Shown here piece after piece: positions 1-7,604 of a stretch of 64,000 nt of DNA; the first letter of the stretch is position 1, and every line of letters begins with the position of its first letter. Position numbers and translations under genes: made by a program. This DNA comes from Arundinibacter roseus (lineage in GTDB: Bacteria; Bacteroidota; Bacteroidia; Cytophagales; Spirosomataceae), in the NCBI RefSeq assembly GCF_004348825.1, contig NZ_SMJU01000018.1, positions 1-64,000 on the forward strand, read 5' to 3'. The notes below the pieces were generated by a model. That model did no database searches, was not told the origin of the DNA, and saw nothing but the letters and a program-made list of their open reading frames with translations.

Positions 1-102
1 TATCGTATCATATCTGACCGTATTAGAGCACATAATCTTGACAACCACGATTCAGCCATGGAAGCATGTGCTGGATTATGGAATTTTTACTTATCTACTT
101 GA
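1..102 (+). pseudogene. C-terminal tail of an unidentified gene, possibly an IS630-like transposase remnant
   Basis: The first frame is open from the window edge to a TGA at 100-102 and gives a 33-residue tail containing ACAGLWNFYLST. In a shifted frame the next codons read LLENQHCIKSI. Spliced together, the two pieces resemble the end of IS630-family transposases, where an A-C-x-x-A-W-N block is followed by a short stretch ending in I-x-S-I. That suggests a frameshifted remnant, but the match rests on a few residues and the upstream part is not visible. It may equally be the intact end of an unrelated gene. Confidence 0.25.
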
Positions 103-227
103 AAATCAGCATTGCATCAAGTCTATTAAATATACCTCTTCTCACCTACTATTCTTCAAACTAGTACATTCCAGAAAACCGGCTGCAAAAGCAGTTTACT
201 ATATTTTTTATTGACTAATTACAGCAC

Positions 228-1127
228 ATGAAACCAACTCTTTTGATTTTGGCCGCCGGCATTGGCAGTCGTTACGGAGGCATCAAACAAATTGATCCTT
301 TTGGACCCAACGGCGAAACCATCATGGATTATTCCCTTTTTGACGCCATTCGTGGTGGTTTTGGGAAGGTCGTATTTATTGTTCGTGAAGAAATTAAGGC
401 CGAAGTTGAAGCCATCTTTGCCCCTCGTCTGAAAGGACTGATTGACTACGATTTTGCAATTCAGGGCGTGCAGTCGTATGTACCTGAGGAACTCGGCACG
501 ATTGACCGTGTAAAACCCTGGGGCACCGGCCACGCAACGCTCTGCGCATGGCCACATACAGATACGCCCTTTGCCGTAATCAACGCCGATGATTTTTATG
601 GACGCGAGTCTTTCGCCACTATGGCAAAGTTTCTGATGGAAGATGCAGACCCCACCCAACATGCCATGATTGGCTACGAATTGAAACGGACGCTTTCCGA
701 AAACGGGACCGTTTCACGCGGCGTTTGTATTGTGCGGGCTGATGGAAACCTGTCGTCTGTGGTAGAGCGGACAAAGATTTTTGAGGATAAAGGAGTAATT
801 TATTTTCAGGAAGAGGAAACGCTGACCGAACTTGCGCCGTCAACGCCGGTTTCCATGAATTTCTGGGGATTTAAGCCGTCGGTTTTCCCGCTTATTCAAA
901 CTCTTTTTGAAGACTACGCACGAGCCAATTATATGACTCCAAAGGCTGAGTTTTATATTCCTACGATTGTTTCTCACCTGATTTATAATCAATTAGGACA
1001 CTGCCGGGTTTTTGGCAGTCAGTCCGACTGGTTTGGCGTAACCTATCCCGAAGACAAACCCGGCGTGCAGGCAGCACTTGATGCCCTTCACGCCTCCGGC
1101 GAATACCCCGCGCAGCTTTGGGGATGA
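228..1127 (+). CDS. Nucleotidyltransferase of the sugar-phosphate NTP-transferase fold
   Basis: This 299-residue cytosolic enzyme belongs to the nucleotidyltransferase family that joins an NTP to a sugar phosphate. The N-terminal signature LAAGIGSRYGG (residues 8-18) is the nucleotide-binding loop. PWGTGHA (97-103) and the acidic pair in NADDFYG (119-125) match the base-contact and metal-binding positions of the fold. The length suits a stand-alone catalytic domain without the left-handed beta-helix of GlmU. The sugar substrate cannot be read from the sequence, and there are no sugar-pathway neighbours. It stands alone, convergent with the hexosaminidase gene across a palindromic repeat. Confidence 0.8.
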   Translation: MKPTLLILAAGIGSRYGGIKQIDPFGPNGETIMDYSLFDAIRGGFGKVVFIVREEIKAEVEAIFAPRLKGLIDYDFAIQGVQSYVPEELGTIDRVKPWGTGHATLCAWPHTDTPFAVINADDFYGRESFATMAKFLMEDADPTQHAMIGYELKRTLSENGTVSRGVCIVRADGNLSSVVERTKIFEDKGVIYFQEEETLTELAPSTPVSMNFWGFKPSVFPLIQTLFEDYARANYMTPKAEFYIPTIVSHLIYNQLGHCRVFGSQSDWFGVTYPEDKPGVQAALDALHASGEYPAQLWG

Positions 1128-1152
1128 TTTTTGATTTTAACAAGAAAATAAG

Positions 1153-1233
1153 AAACGGGTCGTTCCTACGGAACTTTTGAGTTTTGATACAGATTAACCA
1201 AAATTCAAAAAGTCCTGGCAGGACGACCCGTTT
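1153..1233. repeat. REPIN-like long inverted repeat between convergent genes
   Basis: The outer arms AAACGGGTCG (1153-1162) and CGACCCGTTT (1224-1233) are perfect inverted copies. The similarity continues inward for roughly 33 nt per arm with mismatches, to GAGTTTT and AAAATTC. Each arm also holds its own small hairpin, GTTCC-TAC-GGAAC on the left and GTCCT-GGC-AGGAC on the right. Two inverted REP-type units around a short spacer is the layout of a REPIN. It lies between two converging genes and could also stop transcription from both sides, although no clear T tract follows. I saw no second full copy in this window. Confidence 0.55.
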
Positions 1234-1252
1234 GTAGAAAACGACAGAGCGA

Positions 1253-3562
1253 TTACTCCACCACAATTTCATCCAGCGCAAACCAGGTTTTGGCACCAGC
1301 ATCGGGATGCGAAGGAGGACAAGCGCCAGCGTTTTTGGCACGAATCCGAACATAACGGGCGCGGGAGGTCCGAAAATCGGCCACGGCGGGCAGCAATGTC
1401 CACGGGCCTTCCAATTCGTAGGTGATGGGCTGAGAAATCGCTTCTTTAAAGTCTTTCCCGTCACGCGAGACAGCAATTTCTACGGAGGTAGGCGGAAATC
1501 CTTTTTCCAGAATAACCTTTAAAAAATTTACCTTCACCTTCGAAACAGGCTTTACCTCACCCAAATCTACCACCACATCCAGATCCTGATCATAAAGACT
1601 CACCCACTCCCGCCGACTTTGCGGGCTGCGTCCCACGATGCCATCGGTCAGCTTATCGGCTTGTGCGTCGGAGGTTGGTTTAGCTGCGTAGGTATATTTT
1701 TTTCCTTTGGCTTTATGAATAAAAAATGTTTGCTGCAACTGCCCGCCGGACGTTGTCATGGCCCGAATCGTGGTTGTTTTTTTCAGCGTAATCGGCATTT
1801 CGTACAGCGTTGAGGAGCGTGTCGGTTCGCTGCCATCGGTGGTGTAGTACATTTTGCTATCCGAATCCATCTTTTCCAGCCTTACCTGCAACTGATCCTC
1901 CCCCGTAAACTGCGTATCGGCTGTTACATCAAAAAGGCGTCGCGAATAATTTACGCCTACATGATCAAGCCGTTTGAGATGATTTTTAAGACGGTACGAA
2001 AAATCCTCAAAATTACGCGGCCCTTTGGGCATCCACGTGAGTTCGGCCAAAGCCACCGCTCTTGGAAACACCATGTATTCTACCTTTTCGGGCGTAGGCA
2101 TGTACTCCGTCCATACATTGGCCTGCGCACCCAGAATATACTTTTCTTCGGCAGCCGTTAGCTCGGCAGGTACGGGTTCGTAGCCATATATTTTTTCGAG
2201 GGGTAAATACCCGCCAATCGCCAAAGGTTCGGTATTGGGATCTCCCTGATAATGATCCAGATACATAAATTCATTGGGAGTCATAATGACATCGTGCTTT
2301 TGCCGGGCCGCGTCAATTCCGCCCTGCACGCCGCGCCAGCTCATAACGGTAGCTTTGGGAGCCAGGCCGCCTTCCAGAATTTCGTCCCAGCCAATAATTA
2401 CCCGGCCTTTGGAATTGACGAATTTTTCGATTCGTTTGATAAAATAGCTTTGCAGTTCGTGTTCATCTTTGAGTTTCAGTTTTTTGATTAAACTCTGACA
2501 AAACTCACTTTTCTTCCAGGCATCTTTCGGGCATTCGTCGCCACCAATGTGGACGTATTTGCCGGGAAAGAGCGTAATTACCTCCGTAAGTACATCCTGC
2601 AAAACCTTAAAGGTGGTTTCGTTGGGGCAAAAAACATCTTCAAAAACTCCCCATTTTGTAGCTACTTCATACGTTTTTTTGGGGTCACAGCTCAAATTTG
2701 GGTAGGCGGCCAAAGCTGCCAATGCGTGGCCGGGAAGTTCAATTTCGGGAATGATCGTAATGTGCTTTGTTTTTGCATAATTAACCACATCCCGAATCTC
2801 AGCCTGCGTATAAAACCCTTCGTGTGTCTTACCATCAAACTGCATCGGATAGTTCTGATAGTACTGCCCAACCAACGTTTCAGCCCGTTTGGAGCCTATT
2901 TTAGTAAGATTTGGGTATTTTTTGATTTCAATTCGCCAGCCCTGATCATCGGTCAAATGCCAGTGAAACGTATTGAGCTTATGCAGCGCCATTAAATCCA
3001 GGTATTTTTTGATAAACGAAACGGGCATAAAATGCCGGCTTACGTCGAGTTGCAGCCCGCGGTACGAAAAACGCGGTTTATCCAGAATATCACAGGAAGG
3101 TACGTTCCAGGAAGTTTGGGTCGTGATTTTTTTGGGGCTGTAAATATCCGTAGGAAGAAGTTGCAGGAACGTTTGAACGGCATAGAAAAACCCCGCTGCC
3201 GTTTCGGCCTCTACCAGCACGCGGTCCGTAAAGACCCGCAATACGTAACCTTCTGGTCCGCACTTTTTTTGAGTATGTGCCTGAAAAACAATGTTTTTTC
3301 CCTTGGCAGCGGCAGCCGTCCAGGCCGTAGTTTTCAGCGTGAGTCCGGCAGCACTTTTCAGATAATCGGCCAGTAGCAAAACAGCTTGCTTTTGACGAAT
3401 ATCTTTCAGATTATAAACTAATTGGGTAGAGTTCTGAATAGAAAAATGCCCTTCACCACCGGCAAACTGAGCAGGAAAAGGAAGAAGATTATACTCTGTT
3501 TCCTGGGCAAAAGAAGGGGTTAAACAGGCAATAAAAAGAAAAAAGGCAACAATCGGCTTCAT
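1253..3562 (-). CDS. Secreted beta-N-acetylhexosaminidase (GH20)
   Basis: This 769-residue exported glycosidase removes terminal N-acetylhexosamines from glycans or chitin fragments. A Sec signal peptide ends at about residue 20 (SFAQ). A GH20 N-terminal domain fills about 25-160, followed by the TIM barrel at about 165-510. The barrel carries the catalytic Asp-Glu pair D342-E343 in HIGGDECP and the substrate-loop residues FHWHLTDDQGWR (199-210). After the barrel come a chitobiase-type C-terminal domain and a discoidin-like beta-sandwich reaching the end. GH20 enzymes use substrate-assisted catalysis, and both key acids are present. It is coded alone, downstream of the SGNH hydrolase on the same strand. 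Confidence 0.92.
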   Translation of the reverse strand: MKPIVAFFLFIACLTPSFAQETEYNLLPFPAQFAGGEGHFSIQNSTQLVYNLKDIRQKQAVLLLADYLKSAAGLTLKTTAWTAAAAKGKNIVFQAHTQKKCGPEGYVLRVFTDRVLVEAETAAGFFYAVQTFLQLLPTDIYSPKKITTQTSWNVPSCDILDKPRFSYRGLQLDVSRHFMPVSFIKKYLDLMALHKLNTFHWHLTDDQGWRIEIKKYPNLTKIGSKRAETLVGQYYQNYPMQFDGKTHEGFYTQAEIRDVVNYAKTKHITIIPEIELPGHALAALAAYPNLSCDPKKTYEVATKWGVFEDVFCPNETTFKVLQDVLTEVITLFPGKYVHIGGDECPKDAWKKSEFCQSLIKKLKLKDEHELQSYFIKRIEKFVNSKGRVIIGWDEILEGGLAPKATVMSWRGVQGGIDAARQKHDVIMTPNEFMYLDHYQGDPNTEPLAIGGYLPLEKIYGYEPVPAELTAAEEKYILGAQANVWTEYMPTPEKVEYMVFPRAVALAELTWMPKGPRNFEDFSYRLKNHLKRLDHVGVNYSRRLFDVTADTQFTGEDQLQVRLEKMDSDSKMYYTTDGSEPTRSSTLYEMPITLKKTTTIRAMTTSGGQLQQTFFIHKAKGKKYTYAAKPTSDAQADKLTDGIVGRSPQSRREWVSLYDQDLDVVVDLGEVKPVSKVKVNFLKVILEKGFPPTSVEIAVSRDGKDFKEAISQPITYELEGPWTLLPAVADFRTSRARYVRIRAKNAGACPPSHPDAGAKTWFALDEIVVE

Positions 3563-3608
3563 GTAATAAAGTATGAGGTGAAGCCCGCAAGATAAGGAAT
3601 CCTGAGAA

Positions 3609-3649
3609 TACCTGCTTTCCGGATACTCGAAACTTTCGGAAAGCAGGTA
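3609..3649. terminator. Hairpin between the SGNH hydrolase and hexosaminidase genes
   Basis: TACCTGCTTTCCG (3609-3621) and CGGAAAGCAGGTA (3637-3649) form a perfect 13-bp stem around a 15-nt loop. It lies just past the stop of the SGNH hydrolase and before the hexosaminidase start, both on the minus strand. Only a weak TTCT follows on that strand, so it may be a poor terminator, an RNA-stabilising hairpin or a repetitive palindrome. Confidence 0.5.
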
Positions 3650-3659
3650 CGTACAGTTG

Positions 3660-4337
3660 TTATTTTTGTAGCAGCGCGGCCATCATTTTTTCGGCCAGAA
3701 ACGTATTTCCGGTTTCGTTCAAATGCACCCGGTCGGTCGTTAGAATTCCTCGTTCGTCGTTATTTGTATTATTTTTTTCAAGATATGCCTGAAATTCTGC
3801 CCGCAAATCCACTAGCCCGAGGCTGTGCTTTTTGGCCAGGTCCCGAATTTTGGCAGCGTACAGATTCAGGTCGCCATCCTGTTCATTGCTGTAATCCATA
3901 CGCTCTCCAATGACGGATGGAGTACACAAAATCGGGCGTATATTATTATCTTTCAGCTTTTTAATAATCGCTTCATAAAATTTAACGTACTTGTCCAAAT
4001 CGGTACCTGTGCCATGCGAGCGCTTGTGCCACACGTCGTTGATTCCTACGTACACAAAAACTACGTCCGGTTTTTTGGCCAAAACGTCATCTTCAATTCT
4101 GAGGTAAAGATCATACACCTTATTACCACCGATTCCGGCACCCATCAGTTCATACTGATTGCCCAGCCCTTTGGCATCAAGCATCGACCGAAGTTGAGTA
4201 ATATAGCCTTTTTCACTCACGCCCTGCTGCGTTATAGAATCACCGAAGAAAACAACCCGCAGGGGTTTATCCTGCTGCATGGCCAGAAAAGGCAAAGTAA
4301 AGAACGTGAGACGGAGATAGTTGAAGAGTTTTTTCAT
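3660..4337 (-). CDS. SGNH/GDSL-family hydrolase, exported
   Basis: This is a serine esterase of the SGNH superfamily, acting on acyl or acetyl esters of an unknown, probably carbohydrate, substrate. I start it at 4337 rather than the in-frame ATG at 4397, because this gives MKKLFNYLRLTFFTLPFLA, a proper signal peptide. The protein then has 225 residues. Block I is FFGDSITQ with nucleophile S34, block III is the GIND motif, and block V is DRVHLNETG with D202 and H205 completing the triad. It sits 74 bp downstream of the LytTR regulator gene on the same strand. The neighbouring hexosaminidase suggests a role in glycan breakdown, but that is inference. Confidence 0.85.
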   Translation of the reverse strand: MKKLFNYLRLTFFTLPFLAMQQDKPLRVVFFGDSITQQGVSEKGYITQLRSMLDAKGLGNQYELMGAGIGGNKVYDLYLRIEDDVLAKKPDVVFVYVGINDVWHKRSHGTGTDLDKYVKFYEAIIKKLKDNNIRPILCTPSVIGERMDYSNEQDGDLNLYAAKIRDLAKKHSLGLVDLRAEFQAYLEKNNTNNDERGILTTDRVHLNETGNTFLAEKMMAALLQK

Positions 4338-4411
4338 TGAACTAAAAAATAGTATTAATAAAAAGGATGGTTGATGCATTTCAAAAGTCGCAGACAAAAA
4401 AATCTACCGAT

Positions 4412-5182
4412 TTACTCCTCTTCAAACCACTTTCTGAATTGGGCAGCTTTTTCTTTACTTACCGTTATTTCCTCTTCGGGGCAGTTGGAAATGACTAGTT
4501 CCAACTTACCTGTATAATGCGTCCGGTAGCCTTCAAGCGCTATTTTGCGGACGGTATGTTTTCGGCTTGCCCGAAAAAACTCAGTAGGGTCCAGCAGTTC
4601 GTCCAGCTCGTCCAGCGAATTGTAATCGGTAATCAGCCGCTGTCCGTCGGTAGTTACCAGCCAAATGACTTCATCACGCACAAAAAAAGCAACGCGTTCA
4701 GCGGCAACCGCCACGACGGTCCGGTGAAAATTTGCCAGAAAACGACGTTTGTATGCGGGTACCGTCCGCTGTTCGAGTTGTTCCAGGAGCGTAGCGAGCG
4801 GATTTTCAGTCGCAGGAATTGATGCGGTATGTAAGCGATGAAATTTTTCGAGCGCTCTCTTCAACTCGTCAGGATCAATGGGTTTCAGCAGATAATCCAC
4901 GCTGTTTAGCTTAAAGGCCCGCACGGCGTAAGCGTCGTATGCCGTACAGAAAATGAGAGGGCATTGGATATTTCTTTGTCTGAAAATATCAAAACTAACC
5001 CCATCAGAAAGCTGAATATCAGCCAAAATCAGATCAGGCTCGGGGTTTTTATCAAACCAATCGAGGCTTTGCTGCACGCTGTCGAGCGGACCCAGAATCC
5101 GGGCATCAGGTTCGAGGGTTTCCAAAGCTAAAATTAGCGAACGAGCCACGAGTGGTTCGTCTTCCAGAAGCAGGATATTCAC
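4412..5182 (-). CDS. LytTR-family response regulator at the end of the mod operon
   Basis: This 256-residue two-component response regulator has a receiver domain (about 1-120) with acidic residues E7-D8, phospho-acceptor D55 in LADIQLSD and the conserved lysine K100 in YLLKPID. A LytTR DNA-binding domain occupies about 150-252. No histidine kinase gene is adjacent. LytTR regulators usually pair with a LytS-like kinase, so this one is an orphan whose partner lies elsewhere. It begins 15 bp after modC on the same strand and is probably cotranscribed with the molybdate transporter. Whether it controls that transporter is unknown. Confidence 0.9.
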   Translation of the reverse strand: MNILLLEDEPLVARSLILALETLEPDARILGPLDSVQQSLDWFDKNPEPDLILADIQLSDGVSFDIFRQRNIQCPLIFCTAYDAYAVRAFKLNSVDYLLKPIDPDELKRALEKFHRLHTASIPATENPLATLLEQLEQRTVPAYKRRFLANFHRTVVAVAAERVAFFVRDEVIWLVTTDGQRLITDYNSLDELDELLDPTEFFRASRKHTVRKIALEGYRTHYTGKLELVISNCPEEEITVSKEKAAQFRKWFEEE

Positions 5183-5197
5183 AGGATGAAAAGGGTT

Positions 5198-6088
5198 TTA
5201 GCGTACAACCATAATTTGTGGGGAGTCGAGCGAATATCGGAGCAAAAACAAAGAACCCGGCCGCAGTTCCGCAGCCTGCCCGACCGATAATCGAATGGTA
5301 TGAATCCGTTGGTCAATCAACGCTTTCACGGTTACTCCGTCAGCCTCAACGTGGCAGGAGAGCACTTCTGCCAGCAGTGCGTTTCCGTCTGCGGGAAGAT
5401 ACTGAGAAGTAAAAACGGCCTCCGGTGTTCCCTGAGTTTTTATTTTTCCCTGTTCCAACTCTACTACCTGATCGGCCATGCGAAAAATTTCGGCAGGATC
5501 GTGCGTCACTAGTACAATTGTCTGCTGATATTTTTGATGAATTTCCAGTAAAAAATCCTGCATCCGCTGACGCATGCCCCGGTCGAGCGCCGAAAGGGGT
5601 TCGTCGAGCAGCAAAAGTGGCGGACGCCTCGCCAACGCCCGGGCCAAAGCTACGCGCTGCTGCTGCCCACCCGACAGCTGTTGCGGTTTTTGATGAGCCA
5701 ATTGACTTAGTTCCATTTCTTCCAGCAAGTCATCTACACGTGTCGAATCGTCGGCAGGATTCAGGCCAAAGGCAATATTCTGTTTTATGGTCAGGTGCGG
5801 AAAGAGTGCATAATCCTGAAAAACCAGCCCCGTATTTCGGTTTTGCGGCGACTTCCATACACCTTTTTTGGTATCGAGCCAGGTTTCATTTTTCCAATGA
5901 ATATAGCCTTGCTGTGGTTTTATTAAACCTGCTAAAATCCGTAGAATAGTGGTTTTACCTGCACCCGACGGGCCCGTCAAAGCCGTAATGCTCCCCGATT
6001 GGAGCGTCAGGCTCAGATCCAGCTGCATGGGCCCGAGGGCCGTGTGCATGGCGTGCAGCACCTGTATGTCAAGCGGGGTATCGGACAC
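5198..6088 (-). CDS. modC: Molybdate ABC transporter ATP-binding protein ModC
   Basis: This ATPase energises molybdate uptake from the inner face of the cytoplasmic membrane. In 296 residues it shows Walker A GPSGAGKTT (39-47), the Q-loop in VFQDYALFPH, signature LSGGQQQRVALARA (138-151) and Walker B LLLLDEPLSALD (158-169). A C-terminal segment of about 70 residues matches the position of the oxyanion-binding MOP/TOBE domain in ModC, though it is short. The start overlaps the end of modB by 20 bp, implying translational coupling. The gene order modA, modB, modC is canonical. Sulfate or tungstate cannot be excluded as substrate from the ATPase alone. Confidence 0.9.
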   Translation of the reverse strand: MSDTPLDIQVLHAMHTALGPMQLDLSLTLQSGSITALTGPSGAGKTTILRILAGLIKPQQGYIHWKNETWLDTKKGVWKSPQNRNTGLVFQDYALFPHLTIKQNIAFGLNPADDSTRVDDLLEEMELSQLAHQKPQQLSGGQQQRVALARALARRPPLLLLDEPLSALDRGMRQRMQDFLLEIHQKYQQTIVLVTHDPAEIFRMADQVVELEQGKIKTQGTPEAVFTSQYLPADGNALLAEVLSCHVEADGVTVKALIDQRIHTIRLSVGQAAELRPGSLFLLRYSLDSPQIMVVR

Positions 6089-6743
6089 GCAGCAAACGGT
6101 TATTGACAGAGTAAACGATCAGTAGAACAATAAAAGTAATCACAAATAGCACCAGGGCATACTGATTGGCAGCGGTATAGTTCAATGCTTCTACCTCATT
6201 ATAAATCGCTACGGAAGCAACCTTGGTGACGCCCGGAATGTTTCCACCGATCATCAGCACCACGCCAAACTCGCCAACGGTATGCGCAAAAGTAAGCACC
6301 AAAGCCGACAGAATAGCTGATTTGCAATTGGGAAGCAACACTTTATAAAAGGTTGTCCAGCGGCTTTTTCCCAACGTATACGACGCCTCACGCAGCGAAG
6401 CAGGCAGTGCCTGAAGCCCTGCCTGCAAAGGATATACCATAAACGGCAGGCTATAAATAATGGAAGCAACCACCAAACCGGGAAAAGAAAAAACGAGCCG
6501 TAAGCCGAAGGTAGCTTCTATCCACGCCCCAAAGCTGTACGAAGGACTAAACGCCAGCAGCAAATAAAAACCCAGCACCGATGGCGGAAGTACAAGCGGC
6601 ATACCAATCACTGCCTCAACGAGTACGCGCCCGCGAAAACGGCCAAAGGCCAGCAAGTACGCCAACGGCAGCGCCAAAACAAAGAGAATGAGCGTGGTGA
6701 TGGAGGCTAGTTTAAACGTAAGCCATAGCGGTTGGGTATCCAT
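6069..6743 (-). CDS. modB: Molybdate ABC transporter permease ModB
   Basis: This 224-residue inner-membrane permease forms the channel for molybdate. Hydrophobic helices run through most of the protein, with the first at about 8-30 and the last at about 195-215. The cytoplasmic EAA loop, which docks on ModC, is visible as EASYTLGKSRWTTFYKVLLP, with the usual E-A-A-to-G spacing. The length is close to that of other ModB proteins. It begins 12 bp after modA and overlaps modC, so the three form one transcription unit. Confidence 0.9.
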   Translation of the reverse strand: MDTQPLWLTFKLASITTLILFVLALPLAYLLAFGRFRGRVLVEAVIGMPLVLPPSVLGFYLLLAFSPSYSFGAWIEATFGLRLVFSFPGLVVASIIYSLPFMVYPLQAGLQALPASLREASYTLGKSRWTTFYKVLLPNCKSAILSALVLTFAHTVGEFGVVLMIGGNIPGVTKVASVAIYNEVEALNYTAANQYALVLFVITFIVLLIVYSVNNRLLRVRYPA

Positions 6744-6755
6744 AAAACTCAGCGA

Positions 6756-7523
6756 TTAGCGAACGGTATAGCCATATTTTTCAAAAATCGCCCGGGCTTT
6801 TTCCGAAAAAAGAAAGTCATAAAACTGCTGACTTGGCTGCCGTTTGGGTGACGATTCGCTGTGAAGAAGCAACACAGCGGCCTGTTCAATAGGCGCATAG
6901 GAGGTCGTATCCAAAAGTGTCCACCGCCCCGCATTTTTTAACGAAGGAGATAAAACCATCGACAGTGCCGTAAACCCCATATCGGCTGCGCCGGTGGAAA
7001 CATACTGTGATGTTTGGGCGATGCTTTCACCATATACGAGCTTGGAATTTACGGATTCATAGAGTCCGGCCTTTTGCAACACCTGCACGGCTGCTTCTCC
7101 ATAAGGTGCCGTACGGGGATTGGCGAGAGCAATTTTACGTACAGCAGAGGTTGTTAGCTGAGAAAGCTCAGGCGCAACCGTAGAATCGCGTGACCAAAGG
7201 ACAAGTGCGCCTTTTGCATAAATTTTGGGAGGACCTTCCGTGCCGCCATTTTCGAATAATTCCTGAGGATACCGCGTATCCGCCGAAACAAAGAGGTCAA
7301 AGGGTGCTCCTTCGCGAATTTGGGCGGTCAGTTTTCCGGAAGAACCTACTATGAGTTCCGTTTTGATACCTGTATCTTTCTCAAATGTTTTTTGCAATTC
7401 CTGCATCACAAACTGCACATTGGCAGCGGTGGCAATCACCACATTTTCGTTGGGAGTGGCACAGCCCGTCAGCAGGGCAAATCCCAGGGTTGCACTTAAA
7501 ACTATGTTGATCGCTTTACGCAT
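6756..7523 (-). CDS. modA: Molybdate-binding periplasmic lipoprotein ModA
   Basis: This 255-residue substrate-binding protein captures molybdate or tungstate outside the cytoplasmic membrane. The N-terminus is a lipoprotein signal with lipobox LLTG and C21, so it is lipid-anchored. After this come the type II binding-protein fold features of ModA: AATAANVQF-like opening, VGSSGKLTAQIREGAPFDLF and VSADTRYP. The start codon directly abuts a hairpin and six-residue U tract (7524-7567), which could affect its expression. No molybdenum-cofactor synthesis genes lie in the window, so the enzyme using the metal is not evident here. Confidence 0.9.
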   Translation of the reverse strand: MRKAINIVLSATLGFALLTGCATPNENVVIATAANVQFVMQELQKTFEKDTGIKTELIVGSSGKLTAQIREGAPFDLFVSADTRYPQELFENGGTEGPPKIYAKGALVLWSRDSTVAPELSQLTTSAVRKIALANPRTAPYGEAAVQVLQKAGLYESVNSKLVYGESIAQTSQYVSTGAADMGFTALSMVLSPSLKNAGRWTLLDTTSYAPIEQAAVLLLHSESSPKRQPSQQFYDFLFSEKARAIFEKYGYTVR

Positions 7524-7567
7524 AAAAAATTACCTTTACTTTTCCAGGTCGGGGAAGGTAAAGGTAA
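7524..7567 (-). promoter_or_regulatory. Hairpin with U tract abutting the modA start codon
   Basis: On the minus strand the arms TTACCTTTAC and GTAAAGGTAA (plus coordinates 7558-7567 and 7530-7539) are perfect complements. The pairing extends imperfectly through CTTCC and GGAAAA. Six T residues follow, and then immediately the modA ATG at 7523. The form is that of an intrinsic terminator for the upstream oxidase gene, but the position implies that modA translation or transcription would also be affected. It could be an attenuator, or as DNA a palindromic operator. The classical ModE site is not visible. Confidence 0.55.
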
Positions 7568-7604
7568 CACAGGGCCGGTAAAAAATGCAATGAGCGAGGG
7601 AAAA

